Below are positions 43,835 through 53,733 of a stretch of DNA of 64,000 bases, one piece after another. Location of the stretch: assembly GCF_017873415.1 (NCBI RefSeq), contig NZ_JAGGKD010000010.1, positions 1 to 64,000 on the forward strand. Reading direction: 5' to 3'. The notes under the pieces were generated by a model. It saw only the letters and a program-made list of their open reading frames with translations, did no database searches and was not told where the DNA came from. The position numbers and the translations under genes are program-made. Position 1 is the first letter of the stretch; the number at the start of each line of letters is the position of its first letter. Source of the stretch: Methanolobus bombayensis (GTDB taxonomy: Archaea; Halobacteriota; Methanosarcinia; Methanosarcinales; Methanosarcinaceae).

Positions 43835-46800
43835 CGTAATTTCACACCCGTAATACTTGTAATATTATTTTCCTGCATTGCAACACCAATCGTGCGTTCT
43901 GCAGCTTCGATCATTGGTTTTCTCAGGGACACAACAATGAACTGTGCATTCTTAACTGCCTTTTTCACACGCTGGGCGACCCTTCCGGCATTTGCTCCGT
44001 CAAGGAACATGTCTATCTCATCAAATGCATAGAAAGGTGCCGGCCTGTACTGCTGGATAGCGAAAACAAATGAAAGCGCAGTCAGACTCTTTTCCCCTCC
44101 TGACATAGCTTCAAGACGCTGCAGTGTTTTTTCCTTTGGCTGTGCCTTAAGTGTCAGACCACCTGCGAAAGGATCATCATAATTATCAAGAACAAGTTCT
44201 CCAATTCCATCGGAAAGTTCATGGAATATTTCCTTGAATGGTTCGTTAATACCATTATAGGTTTCCATGAAAGTGTCTTTTTTGAGCTGCTCGTATTGTT
44301 CGATACGCTCAAGTATCTGCTCCCTTTCAGTGGAGAGAGTATCACGCCTGCTCACAAGTTCATCAAGTCTTGATTCAACCTCGTCATACTCATCAATTGC
44401 GCGCATGTTCACAGGCTCAAGCCTTTCCATTGCCTTTTCAATAGAACCAATTCTTGTGCGCACGGTCTCATAATTGGGAACCTCTTCTGTTTCCTCGATT
44501 CCACGCCTCTGGATCTCTTCAGCAAGATCACCAACCTGTTCATCAAGGGCTTCCTTTGTTGCTTTAAGAGCCAGCATCTGCCTGTTGCCCTCATCGAATC
44601 TTTCCTTGAATTTATCAAACTCCTTCTTCATGGAAAGATGCTTATCATGAAGTTCTGCACGTTCCTGCTGCAACTCCTTTAGCTCATCGGCAAGCTCCAT
44701 TTCACGCTGCTGCTTTTCTTTGAGTGATTCCTCAAGTTCAGTGATCTTATCCTTAAGGTCGGAAACACGCTGTTTGTGAGTGCTCTTCTTTTCATCCATG
44801 GATTTGATGAGTACCCTGTTCTCCTCCATCTTATTAGATGCATAATCACGGTCAAGATTAAGAGCATTAAGAGTGGAATCAATATCCCTCACACGACCAT
44901 CCAGACGCCTGATCTCTTCATCAAGCTGCTCTGCCTGTCTGTTAAGTTCAGGTACTTCTGAGCCTGCCAGTTTCTCTTCCAGGACTTCAATATCCTTTTC
45001 AAGTGAAACAACAAGCTCTTCCTGTTCCTGCTTCTTTGTAAGAGTGGAATCCATCTCAACTCTTAGCTGCTTGCGTCCTTCCTCTATCTCTTCAAGTTCT
45101 TGACTCTTTGCTTCAATAAGCTGATCCAGACGCTCACCTCTGCCTGCAATCTCTTCAAGCTGCATCTGCTTCTTGGAGATGTCCTTGTCGTGTTCGTGGA
45201 TCTCACGGTTGATCTGTGCAATATGACCTTCAACCTGATCCAGTTTCTTGATTGCATTGCTGCGTTTGGAATCAAGTTCAGTAATCTTTTCAGCGATCTT
45301 AACAAGCTTATCCTTTTCAGATGCTGCAAATGAAAGACCGGATTTCTGCTGTTGGGAACCTCCCACCATTGCACCGCTCTTTTCAATAACTTCACCTTCA
45401 AGCGTGACCATTCTTAAGCCCCCCATCAGGCGACGAGCATTGGTGAGAGTATCAACAATAAGAGTATCCCTGAAAACATACCAGAATGCAGCCTCGAATT
45501 TGCTATCAAAATCTATAAGGTCGATCGCATAACCGATGACACCTTCCCTGTCAGAAAGATTCTTGTAAGGCCTGCGGGCTTCCATTTTGTTCAAAGGAAG
45601 GAAGGTTGCTCTGCCTCCGCGTCTTTGTTTTAGGAAAGAGATAGCTCTTGATGCATCTTCATCGTTTTCAACAACAACTGCCTGCATACGTCCACCGGCA
45701 GCAATTCCCAGAGCATTGGAATACTTCTGATCAACGCTACCGAGTTCTGCAATAGTACCATATATTCCCGGCAGACCGTGGTGTTTTTTCTCATTCATCA
45801 CCATGTCTACGGCTTTGGAATATCTGCTGTGGTCCTCTGCAGCTCTGACTCGAACTTCGATCCTTGCATAATCATTCTCATGCTTGCGAAGCTCGTCTTC
45901 AAATTCCTTAACAATAACTTTTAACTGGGAACGTGTGAACTCAAGGTCATCCATGTCCTTTGTCAGAGCATCGATCTTCTCATTGAGTTTATCAATATCA
46001 TATTCTACGGATTTTGTGTCGCTTCCCGAAGACTCTGCCTTGGATTTTGCATCAGCTATCTCGCTCTCAATATCTCTTGCTTCAACTGATTTTCTTCTCT
46101 GAGAATCAAGCAGACGGTCTTCCTGACGCATGAGCTCATTTTTCTCATTCTTCACTTCTTCAAGCCGGGATTTCAGAGTACTTAACTCATCACGGGTCTG
46201 GGCGAATTTAGCATCCACATCAGCGATCTTGCTTTGCAGGAGCATACGTTCTGTCTTGCGCTCTGACATTTCGGCAAGGATGCTTTCCTTTCGCATTTTT
46301 TCTTCAGATATCTTAGAATCCAGTTCCTCAAGCTTGCCCTTGATCTCGTCAATATCAACAAAAGCCTTTCTTCTTCTGGACTCAACATCTTCCATCTCTT
46401 TTTCTGATATCTCTATTGTGTCCGTACACCTGGAAACTTCACCACGGATGCCTTCTATCTCCTTCTTGATCCGGATCTGTTCATTCTCACCCATCTTCTG
46501 GATGTGAAGGGTCATTTCCTCAAGTTCCTGCTCAAGCTTATCCACAGCAAGTCTTTTAGTATCAAGGTCTACTTCCAGCTTAGAAAGAACTTCTTCTTTT
46601 GCCTCAATGTCACCTACAACGTTTGTGAGCTCAACTTTGGCATCCTTAAGCTTTGCCAGCAAAACGAAGCCTTCGAACTTCATTTTCTCTTCTTTCAGAG
46701 ACTGGTACTTAAGTGCCTGGTCGCGTTCGGTCTTTAATTTAGCAAGCTGCTGACCTACTTCTTCAATGATGATGTCGACTCTTTCGACTCTTTCACGAAC

Positions 46801-47355
46801 TATCTCAAGTTCGCTGAGCGCACGGTCTCTTTTATTGTCAAACTCTGCAACTCCGGCAATCTCATCTATGATCTTTCGCCTTTCACCGGGAGTCATATTG
46901 ATGATGCGTGTAACGTCTCCCTGCATCACAACGTTGTATCCTTCAGGAGTTACACGGGCTTTTGCGAGGTAATTATGAACATCACCAAGACTTACGGCCT
47001 TGCCGTTGAAATAGAAATAACTGTAATATCCGGAATCGGTTTCCCTGATCTTTCTTGTGATTGAAACCTCGTCTGCATCAAAAGGCATTTCACGGTCACC
47101 ATTGTCAAAACGAATAGTCACCTGGGCAAAATCAGGTTTTTTGGAACCTTCGCCGTTATAGATAAGATCAGTAAGTTTTTCAGCCCTCAGAGTCCTTGAA
47201 CTGGAAAGTCCCAGTACAAAGAGAATACCATCTATTATGTTAGATTTACCACTACCATTCGGACCTGATATGGTAGTGAAACCATCAAAAAAAGGTATCT
47301 TTACCTTTTTCCCGAAGGATTTGAAGTTTATAAACTCAAGTTCCTTGATATGCAC
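43831..47355 (-). CDS. smc: Chromosome segregation protein SMC
   Basis: SMC is the ATPase of the chromosome-organising condensin. The 1174-residue protein has Walker A ISGPNGSGKSNI, long coiled coils on both sides of a hinge (about residues 510-680, including GIYGTIAEL and IGYAIDLI), signature LSGGEKSLTALSFVFA and Walker B APFYAFDEIDMFLD. It starts at GTG with AGGGTT upstream. It follows the unknown coiled-coil gene and precedes scpA-scpB. Confidence 0.96.
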   Translation of the reverse strand: MHIKELEFINFKSFGKKVKIPFFDGFTTISGPNGSGKSNIIDGILFVLGLSSSRTLRAEKLTDLIYNGEGSKKPDFAQVTIRFDNGDREMPFDADEVSITRKIRETDSGYYSYFYFNGKAVSLGDVHNYLAKARVTPEGYNVVMQGDVTRIINMTPGERRKIIDEIAGVAEFDNKRDRALSELEIVRERVERVDIIIEEVGQQLAKLKTERDQALKYQSLKEEKMKFEGFVLLAKLKDAKVELTNVVGDIEAKEEVLSKLEVDLDTKRLAVDKLEQELEEMTLHIQKMGENEQIRIKKEIEGIRGEVSRCTDTIEISEKEMEDVESRRRKAFVDIDEIKGKLEELDSKISEEKMRKESILAEMSERKTERMLLQSKIADVDAKFAQTRDELSTLKSRLEEVKNEKNELMRQEDRLLDSQRRKSVEARDIESEIADAKSKAESSGSDTKSVEYDIDKLNEKIDALTKDMDDLEFTRSQLKVIVKEFEDELRKHENDYARIEVRVRAAEDHSRYSKAVDMVMNEKKHHGLPGIYGTIAELGSVDQKYSNALGIAAGGRMQAVVVENDEDASRAISFLKQRRGGRATFLPLNKMEARRPYKNLSDREGVIGYAIDLIDFDSKFEAAFWYVFRDTLIVDTLTNARRLMGGLRMVTLEGEVIEKSGAMVGGSQQQKSGLSFAASEKDKLVKIAEKITELDSKRSNAIKKLDQVEGHIAQINREIHEHDKDISKKQMQLEEIAGRGERLDQLIEAKSQELEEIEEGRKQLRVEMDSTLTKKQEQEELVVSLEKDIEVLEEKLAGSEVPELNRQAEQLDEEIRRLDGRVRDIDSTLNALNLDRDYASNKMEENRVLIKSMDEKKSTHKQRVSDLKDKITELEESLKEKQQREMELADELKELQQERAELHDKHLSMKKEFDKFKERFDEGNRQMLALKATKEALDEQVGDLAEEIQRRGIEETEEVPNYETVRTRIGSIEKAMERLEPVNMRAIDEYDEVESRLDELVSRRDTLSTEREQILERIEQYEQLKKDTFMETYNGINEPFKEIFHELSDGIGELVLDNYDDPFAGGLTLKAQPKEKTLQRLEAMSGGEKSLTALSFVFAIQQYRPAPFYAFDEIDMFLDGANAGRVAQRVKKAVKNAQFIVVSLRKPMIEAAERTIGVAMQENNITSITGVKLR

Positions 47356-47381
47356 GTGAACCCTCTGTTTTTATGAAAAGG

Positions 47382-48233
47382 TTATTTTTTTCTTGTGGAG
47401 GTCATTATTACAGCATCTTCGTCCTCACGCGCTTCAACGATCTCATAATCAGAACTCTCATCATTGCATGATCCCGGTGTGTCTTCTTCAGCAACGATAT
47501 AATTGCATGAATCTACTTCCTGACGTGATGTCCTGTTGAGTCTCAGCTGGCGTTCATCATCAGTTTCTGCAATGATATATTCAGAATCTGGTTCAGGCTC
47601 GGGAACTTCAGGCTGCTTCACAGAAGGGACTTCCCTCACATTGAAACGCATATTGGAAGCTGAAGGCTTCTGATTTTCTCTGGAAACATGCTCAGGTTCT
47701 GCTGAACGAATGGAAACTCTGGGTTTTGGTTTGGAGGGCTGCTGTGCGGATTCTTTAGGAACTGTGGGTTTTAAAGGTGGATTTACCGAAGGTGAATCTT
47801 TTACAGGTTGAGGGGCATTGGCAGAAGAAGCAACAGGTTTAGGTTCAGGCCTGTAAACCCTGGGACTTGAAAGTTCTACAGGAGCTTCCGCAGGAGCTGG
47901 TTTCTCTACTTCAGATACAGCCTTTGTATCAATTTTCTTTTCATCTGGAACAGGAATATCTTTAGGAACGGACAACTCTTTCAACGACCTTATCATAGAT
48001 TTCTGGTCAAGAAGCTCGTCCATGATACCGTTAAGATTACTGCTTATGGACTGGACCTTACGTTCAAGCTGAGCTATACGGTTGTTAAAATCAAGATCGT
48101 TCTTAAGGTCGCTTCGTATCTCACGGAGTATCGACTCACGGAGATTGGTTTTGATATCATCTAATTCTGCTTCTTTATCCTTGAGCTGCCGCTCAAGGCG
48201 TTCAATGACAAAGTCCCTGTTTTCAGTGTTCAT
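47382..48233 (-). CDS. Unknown coiled-coil and Pro-rich protein ahead of smc
   Basis: I do not recognise the family. The 283-residue product has an N-terminal coiled coil (FVIERLERQLKDKEAELDDI to about residue 90), a long Pro/Lys/Ser-rich linker and a C-terminal acidic part with three similar short motifs, EYIIAETDDE, NYIVAEEDTP and DYEIVEARED. I chose the ATG at 48233 because GAGG lies six bases upstream; the open frame extends to a GTG at 48287. It ends 26 bases before smc, so an accessory role in chromosome organisation is likely by context. Confidence 0.7.
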   Translation of the reverse strand: MNTENRDFVIERLERQLKDKEAELDDIKTNLRESILREIRSDLKNDLDFNNRIAQLERKVQSISSNLNGIMDELLDQKSMIRSLKELSVPKDIPVPDEKKIDTKAVSEVEKPAPAEAPVELSSPRVYRPEPKPVASSANAPQPVKDSPSVNPPLKPTVPKESAQQPSKPKPRVSIRSAEPEHVSRENQKPSASNMRFNVREVPSVKQPEVPEPEPDSEYIIAETDDERQLRLNRTSRQEVDSCNYIVAEEDTPGSCNDESSDYEIVEAREDEDAVIMTSTRKK

Positions 48234-48404
48234 GAAAAGCCTCGCAAATCCATTCAGTCCCTCATCGCTGTTATGCGAAAATACCACGTTAATATATGAA
48301 TAAAAGTATAATATACCTTATGGTCGTCTCCTGTATTTTAATTCAAGGAATAAATAATTATTTAATTTGGTCTGCATCACAACATTCAGTTTCATCTGGC
48401 AGTG

Positions 48405-51065
48405 TTACCTGGCAAAAATAGCAGAATTATTCGTAACCGGATCTTTCTCAACTGCAAAAACATTATCTGCGGAATCAATAAGCGACTCATCGTGTGAAAC
48501 TATGAGAATCTGTGCCACTCCAATTTCCCTCATCATATCAACAAGCTTGATCAACTGATGCACATGTCCACGGTCAAGGAAAACCGTCGGCTCATCCATA
48601 ATCAGCGGAGGAAGTCCTTCCCCTGCATGCGTAGAATTTCCAAGTGACAGCAGGCGATAGATAGCACAACGAAGTACAAGATTAAAGAGCGCCCTCTCAC
48701 CTCCACTGAGAAGTTTAGGTTCAAGTGCAGTGCCGTCCTTCTCAAAGACCGTGAGGTTGTAATCAGCATCCAGCATCACATGAGAATACGCATTGTTAGA
48801 GTACATGAATGTGAATATCTCATTTATAAGCGTATCAAGTGTCTGAATATTACTCGAACGCAACTGGGCACGAATGCGCATGTACATACTTTCGAGGTCT
48901 TCAGCATCCGAATATACAGCCTGCAGGTAATCACCTTTATTTTGCAGCACATCAAGACCTTTTTTCATATCTGAAAGTCGCTTACGATCATTTTCAGCCA
49001 TACCGGCCTTCTTCATGACTTCATCTTTTTCAAGCTTCAGTTCATCGATCTTTGAATTGATATTCTCAAAGGCATCGCCATAGTCCTGGCTCAGAGTTTC
49101 AAGTTCCTTCTTATTGAATTCCCCTATATTCTTATTAATATCTTCCAGCGACTCTTTCTTTTCACCTATCTGAGCCTCAAATAAAGATATCATCTCCTGA
49201 ATGCTCTTTATCTTCTCCTCCATCTGCTTAATCTCAGACTCAATCTTCTCGGATTCACCAATTATCTTCTGCATTTCCCTTAGTATACCGAGTTTTTCAA
49301 GAACATCAGAATGTTCCTTCTGAATAGATCCCTCTTCCTGTTTTATCTTTTCAATTCCTGCCCTGGTTTCTTCAAGTGCTTTTTCCAGAGATTCCTTAGC
49401 ACTACGCAGTTCCACAATCTTGTTCTCATCAGCCTTTATACGAAGCTTATATTCCTCAATTCTCTTCCCATCACGCTCAATTGCTTCCTTCTCCAAGCCG
49501 ATATCACGAAGAACATCATCAATCTCCAACTTAAATTTTCTTGCAGATTTTACTTTCTCAATCCTTGCATCAGTTTCAGCCTGTTTTCCTTTTAAATGTG
49601 AAAGTTCACTTTCCAGCTTTGACAATGCCTCGTCATCCTCAACCGTGGACTGCTCCACACATGAACCTTTAAGCTCCTGACCGCATGTAGGACACTTTCC
49701 TGCTTCCAGCAGCTTTTTTGATTTCTCAAGACGGACCTTTAATTCAGATATTTTGACCTTCAGCTCAGCTTCCTGACCATGAAATATTTTCTGCTGGTTA
49801 TTCACAAGATCAAGGACATCATCGATATTTTCAAGCTTTTCAAGGCTGAATCTCAGGGAAGAGACTCTGGAGACTATTTCCTTACGCCGGTTCTCAAGCT
49901 CAGCAATCTGAAGTTTGTGCTTTTTAGTTTCAGAATGAACAGACTCAATAAGTGCTTCCACATCCTTCATTCCATCTTCAAGAGCTTTGACCTGTTTTTC
50001 ATTATCCCTGACCGATTGTGCCATATTAAGAAGATCTTTTTCTGCAACGGCCCTTTTGCTTTTCACTTCCGCAAGCCTATCACGGATAGAGCGTTCCTCA
50101 TCATCTTTTACAGATACGAGAGAATCTACATCCTTTGAATTCACAGTAAGTTTTGACTCGATCTCAGATAACTTTGCTTTCTTCAGTTCCAAGGATTCCC
50201 TGCGTGAATGAATATCCTTTGAAAAAGAATCAATAGAAGTAAATGAACGGGACTTACGGTCTTTGAGTTCCTTTATCTGTTGCTGCACAGACTCTTTTTT
50301 AGATGAGAGTTCACTCAGTTCAGACAATTTCTTTTTAATATCATCGATCAAACTGCGAGTACGGTCCCTTTTCTCATTCAATGAAGAAATTTCCTCATCT
50401 ATCTTTAAGGACCGTGTTCTCATGGAAGCCAGTCTTGCGCTGGGATCCGAATCTTCCAAGAGCTTAATCTCTGAACCAAGCTCTTTGATCCGCCTTTCAT
50501 TATCTCTCTGATGCCTGCCTACGCCAACCCTTGCACTGGAAGCCCTTTCCCTGTATTCTTCCAGTTTTCCAAGTTGCAACAGGTCATCTATCATTTTCTG
50601 CCGGTCTTTAGGTTTGGAGTTGATCAGGACATCGATCTCACCCTGCCGGATGTAAACACAGTTACGGTATGCTTCTTCATCCATATTAAGAAGAGATGTA
50701 ACCGCCTCATAACTGCGGGTAGCCTGATCGAATATAATCTCCCCGTCTCTTTTGAAAACAGATTTAGTATTGGAAGCCCTGCCTTTTTCAGGATCGTTCC
50801 TGAATGTCTGCTCCACGGAATATTGATGACCATTCTGTTCGAATTCAAGAAGTATGGATGCCTTTGTAGCACCTTTTGTGATTATATCAGAAAGAACGAA
50901 CTCCTTATCCAGAGTCTTACTTCCAAAAAGTCCTGTAAAACATGCTTCCAGAAGACTGGATTTGCCACTTCCGTTAACACCTGAAACTACTGTCACGCCG
51001 TCTTTGAAAGACAGATCAAGCTTTTTGTAGCTCCTGATATTCTCCACTTTAAGACGTTTTAACAT
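48405..51065 (-). CDS. rad50: DNA double-strand break repair ATPase Rad50
   Basis: Rad50 tethers DNA ends with Mre11. The protein has Walker A GVNGSGKSS, long antiparallel coiled coils, the zinc hook KCPTCGQEL near the centre, signature LSGGERALFNLVLR and Walker B PLIMDEPTVFLD. I chose the ATG at 51065, which shares its A with the mre11 stop (TGATG); the GTG three bases earlier is possible. GGGTGA lies upstream. Confidence 0.95.
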   Translation of the reverse strand: MLKRLKVENIRSYKKLDLSFKDGVTVVSGVNGSGKSSLLEACFTGLFGSKTLDKEFVLSDIITKGATKASILLEFEQNGHQYSVEQTFRNDPEKGRASNTKSVFKRDGEIIFDQATRSYEAVTSLLNMDEEAYRNCVYIRQGEIDVLINSKPKDRQKMIDDLLQLGKLEEYRERASSARVGVGRHQRDNERRIKELGSEIKLLEDSDPSARLASMRTRSLKIDEEISSLNEKRDRTRSLIDDIKKKLSELSELSSKKESVQQQIKELKDRKSRSFTSIDSFSKDIHSRRESLELKKAKLSEIESKLTVNSKDVDSLVSVKDDEERSIRDRLAEVKSKRAVAEKDLLNMAQSVRDNEKQVKALEDGMKDVEALIESVHSETKKHKLQIAELENRRKEIVSRVSSLRFSLEKLENIDDVLDLVNNQQKIFHGQEAELKVKISELKVRLEKSKKLLEAGKCPTCGQELKGSCVEQSTVEDDEALSKLESELSHLKGKQAETDARIEKVKSARKFKLEIDDVLRDIGLEKEAIERDGKRIEEYKLRIKADENKIVELRSAKESLEKALEETRAGIEKIKQEEGSIQKEHSDVLEKLGILREMQKIIGESEKIESEIKQMEEKIKSIQEMISLFEAQIGEKKESLEDINKNIGEFNKKELETLSQDYGDAFENINSKIDELKLEKDEVMKKAGMAENDRKRLSDMKKGLDVLQNKGDYLQAVYSDAEDLESMYMRIRAQLRSSNIQTLDTLINEIFTFMYSNNAYSHVMLDADYNLTVFEKDGTALEPKLLSGGERALFNLVLRCAIYRLLSLGNSTHAGEGLPPLIMDEPTVFLDRGHVHQLIKLVDMMREIGVAQILIVSHDESLIDSADNVFAVEKDPVTNNSAIFAR

Positions 51066-52510
51066 CACAGGTAATCACCCAGGTTGTACTGTCGTGGCTT
51101 CGGTTCATCTTCCTTTTTCTTTTTTACTTTTTTTGAAGTCGAGTCTGCAGATTCAACTTTTTTACCAGAATCAATGGCTGCTTCTTCTACTGGAAGTTCT
51201 TTTTCATCAGTTTCTACGGATTCAACGGTTTCAGCCTTTTCAACAACCGGGGTCTCAACTTCTGACTCGACAGTATTTTCAGAATAATTAACAGGGGTTT
51301 CATCAATAGACTCTACTTCAGGTTCAGGAGAATAATCAGGACTTGACCCCTCAACTGATATAGAAACTGGAACAGGGCGTGTAAAGTCCATTTTCTCCAG
51401 AAGCTCCCCTAGTTTCTGTTCCGCTTCATCGCCCATTCTGGTCTTGGCAATCCGGGAATCCCGTATCATATCATCGAGCAGCAGACCGCCGGAAGTGAGA
51501 TTCATTTTTTTAATCTCTTCTTTTACAACATCATCAGGATCTGAAAATACCACTTTCAAAGTAGGATCATTGAGAGTATCAACTCCTGAACGCAGATCCT
51601 TTATTCCCGGAACCAGAGCTCCTCTTGACAGTAGGAACTTTTCGATCTCACTGAAATCAAGCCTCGCCTTCACATCACCTGTAAGTTCAACGAACACGAC
51701 CTTGTCATGAATGTCGTGTTCCATTATAGCGTTAAAAACATCTTCAATGGCCTTGGGACCCTCACTCACATTTGCAGGGATGAACAGGAAATCACGTGTT
51801 GGAATTATTCTTTTGCTGATATCTATGCCGCTTTCTTTTACAGTGACTATATTATATGACCGGGGCTCACGTTCAGATGTACTGTTCCTTTCGGTACTTC
51901 CGGCATAGGTTACCCACGTGTCATTCACTTTTGTAATTTCATACTTGTGATTATCTCCAAGAAGCACCGCATGTATGTCAAATGGAATTGATTCGATGAC
52001 TTCCTTAATGTCCCAGTCACCAAATGAGAAAGGCTTGACAAGCTGGTGCATCACAAGCAGGTTGTAACTGGCACCAGTTTCTTTGCCGTCAAATATTGAA
52101 TAATCGAATAATGGTATCTTTGTCTTTGCCACACTATCTATTCCATATATGGCAACATCTCCAAGTCTGTAAGGCTCATTACTGAGCCTTGTCACAAGAC
52201 CAAGGCTGCCGTACAGATCAAGCCACTGGGTATTCTGTTTGCTCTCATGATTCCCTACTATGGCAAGCAACGGAATTTCTGCATTTTTAAGCCTTGAAAA
52301 GAGTTCCATTGCATCAAGAATATCATCCAGTGTAGGATTGCGTGAGTCGAACAGGTCTCCTGAATGTATTAAAGCATCCACACCCATATCAATAGCATCA
52401 TCCACCACAGCAGAAAAAGCATTCAGAAAATCCTTCCGGCGCACATCACTATGATATTGCCGGTATCCAATATGCGTATCCCCTGTATGGATTATCCTTA
52501 TCTCATCCAT
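51065..52510 (-). CDS. mre11: DNA repair nuclease Mre11
   Basis: Mre11 is the manganese-dependent nuclease of the Mre11-Rad50 complex. Phosphoesterase motifs are HTGDTHIGYRQ, HSGDLFDSRNP and IVGNHESK. The last motif reads LGDNHKYE rather than G-H-x-H; I think this Asp form occurs in related euryarchaea but cannot check. The C-terminal 100 residues are low-complexity (Glu, Val, Thr, then KKVKKKKE) and end in YNLGDYL, possibly a Rad50-contact peptide. It precedes rad50 in one operon. Confidence 0.94.
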   Translation of the reverse strand: MDEIRIIHTGDTHIGYRQYHSDVRRKDFLNAFSAVVDDAIDMGVDALIHSGDLFDSRNPTLDDILDAMELFSRLKNAEIPLLAIVGNHESKQNTQWLDLYGSLGLVTRLSNEPYRLGDVAIYGIDSVAKTKIPLFDYSIFDGKETGASYNLLVMHQLVKPFSFGDWDIKEVIESIPFDIHAVLLGDNHKYEITKVNDTWVTYAGSTERNSTSEREPRSYNIVTVKESGIDISKRIIPTRDFLFIPANVSEGPKAIEDVFNAIMEHDIHDKVVFVELTGDVKARLDFSEIEKFLLSRGALVPGIKDLRSGVDTLNDPTLKVVFSDPDDVVKEEIKKMNLTSGGLLLDDMIRDSRIAKTRMGDEAEQKLGELLEKMDFTRPVPVSISVEGSSPDYSPEPEVESIDETPVNYSENTVESEVETPVVEKAETVESVETDEKELPVEEAAIDSGKKVESADSTSKKVKKKKEDEPKPRQYNLGDYL

Positions 52511-52652
52511 TAGAAATGATGATATGCTTCATTTAGTTTAATTGTTTGGGATGGATTTATTTAGAATAGGAATATATTAATATTATATAATATTAGATTC
52601 TATAATTTAGATGCTTTGTGTAACAAACGCACAGGGTTGATAGGGAACATTT

Positions 52653-53120
52653 ATGGATAACAACGGACAGATCACTATAGATTATCTGATAGGAATTATT
52701 ATTTTCCTGTTCGCTGTCATCTTTATATTCAATTACACTTCCGGAATATTTACTCCATTTCACTCAAATTCTGATGAAATAACCCTTATAGCTGACAGGA
52801 CATCCACCGCACTTGTTGAGAAAATACTTAGTGAAGGTGACGAAACCGTCCCAAACATGCTTAATAAAGACAAAACTGATGATTTCTTCACAGAACTGGA
52901 CACTAATTACGATTCATACATTGACTATCTGGGACTGACCGGTTCATATCTTAGATATGATTTCAATGTTACACTTGAGAACCAGACATCTACGATCAAT
53001 ACGGGAGGAAAAGTGATTCCCCGGGGAGTAAACGTAGGCCAGACAAAACGCATAGTTCTCATCAGAAATGATGACAACGGAGAAACAGAGACAGCAATAA
53101 TGTCTTTCAGGGTGTGGTAA
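52653..53120 (+). CDS. Type IV pilin-like protein, cassette A gene 1
   Basis: The 155-residue product has a very short N terminus, the motif NGQITIDYLIG, then a hydrophobic helix (IIIFLFAVIFIFNYTSGIF), and an extracellular domain with sequons. This is the layout of archaeal pilin or pseudopilin subunits with class III signals, and it recalls haloarchaeal DUF72xx pilin-like families. Its counterpart in cassette B is the gene at 57459 (KGQIAVDFLLG). AT-rich promoter DNA lies at about 52565-52595. It is first of six tightly packed genes. Confidence 0.75.
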   Translation: MDNNGQITIDYLIGIIIFLFAVIFIFNYTSGIFTPFHSNSDEITLIADRTSTALVEKILSEGDETVPNMLNKDKTDDFFTELDTNYDSYIDYLGLTGSYLRYDFNVTLENQTSTINTGGKVIPRGVNVGQTKRIVLIRNDDNGETETAIMSFRVW

Positions 53121-53121
53121 A

Positions 53122-53733
53122 ATGTTCAGGAAAAACTCCCTGATGTCTGACAGAGATGCGCAGATGCATACACTTGAGGCTGTTATGGCTGCACTGATAA
53201 TGGTAGGAGTGATCGTATTTGCCGTTGAAGCAACTTCCCTGACACCACTTACATCATCAACTGCAAACGCACACATCGAAGCCCAGATGCAGACCATGGG
53301 ACAGGACATGCTGAATGCTCTTTCATATGCACCTTACGGACACACCTCTGCCCTGAAAAGTGACGTTTTGAACTGGAACGGACTCGAATATGTATGGAAC
53401 GGGACAGCATATGAATCGCGATCCTCAGTGAATTCCACTCTTACAAACAGTTCTCTTGTTGATATGTTTAATTTCATTACGACACCAAGAGGAATTGCAC
53501 ATAATGTTCATTTCGCATGGATAAATGAAGATGGAGTATCAATATCAAGATCTTACATATACAATGGAGACCCCTCGGACAATGCAGTAATAGTTTCAAA
53601 AAAAGTTATCCTTTCTGACTATGAAGTGGCAAATGTGTCATCCTTTGCGACAAACACAGCTATTCCTGATATCGATAACAGCACCGGATTTTACAATATA
53701 GTCAATGTAAAAATGACACTCTGGAGAATGTGA
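53122..53733 (+). CDS. Type IV pilin-like protein, cassette A gene 2
   Basis: This 203-residue product has the N-terminal motif DAQMHTLEAVMAALIM, which starts a single hydrophobic helix, then an extracellular domain with several N-x-S/T sites and a C-terminal KMTLWRM. It pairs with the cassette B gene at 58412 (KGQLHTLEGLGAAVLM; C terminus RLTTWKI). GGGTGTGG at the end of gene 1 serves as the ribosome-binding site. Confidence 0.73.
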   Translation: MFRKNSLMSDRDAQMHTLEAVMAALIMVGVIVFAVEATSLTPLTSSTANAHIEAQMQTMGQDMLNALSYAPYGHTSALKSDVLNWNGLEYVWNGTAYESRSSVNSTLTNSSLVDMFNFITTPRGIAHNVHFAWINEDGVSISRSYIYNGDPSDNAVIVSKKVILSDYEVANVSSFATNTAIPDIDNSTGFYNIVNVKMTLWRM

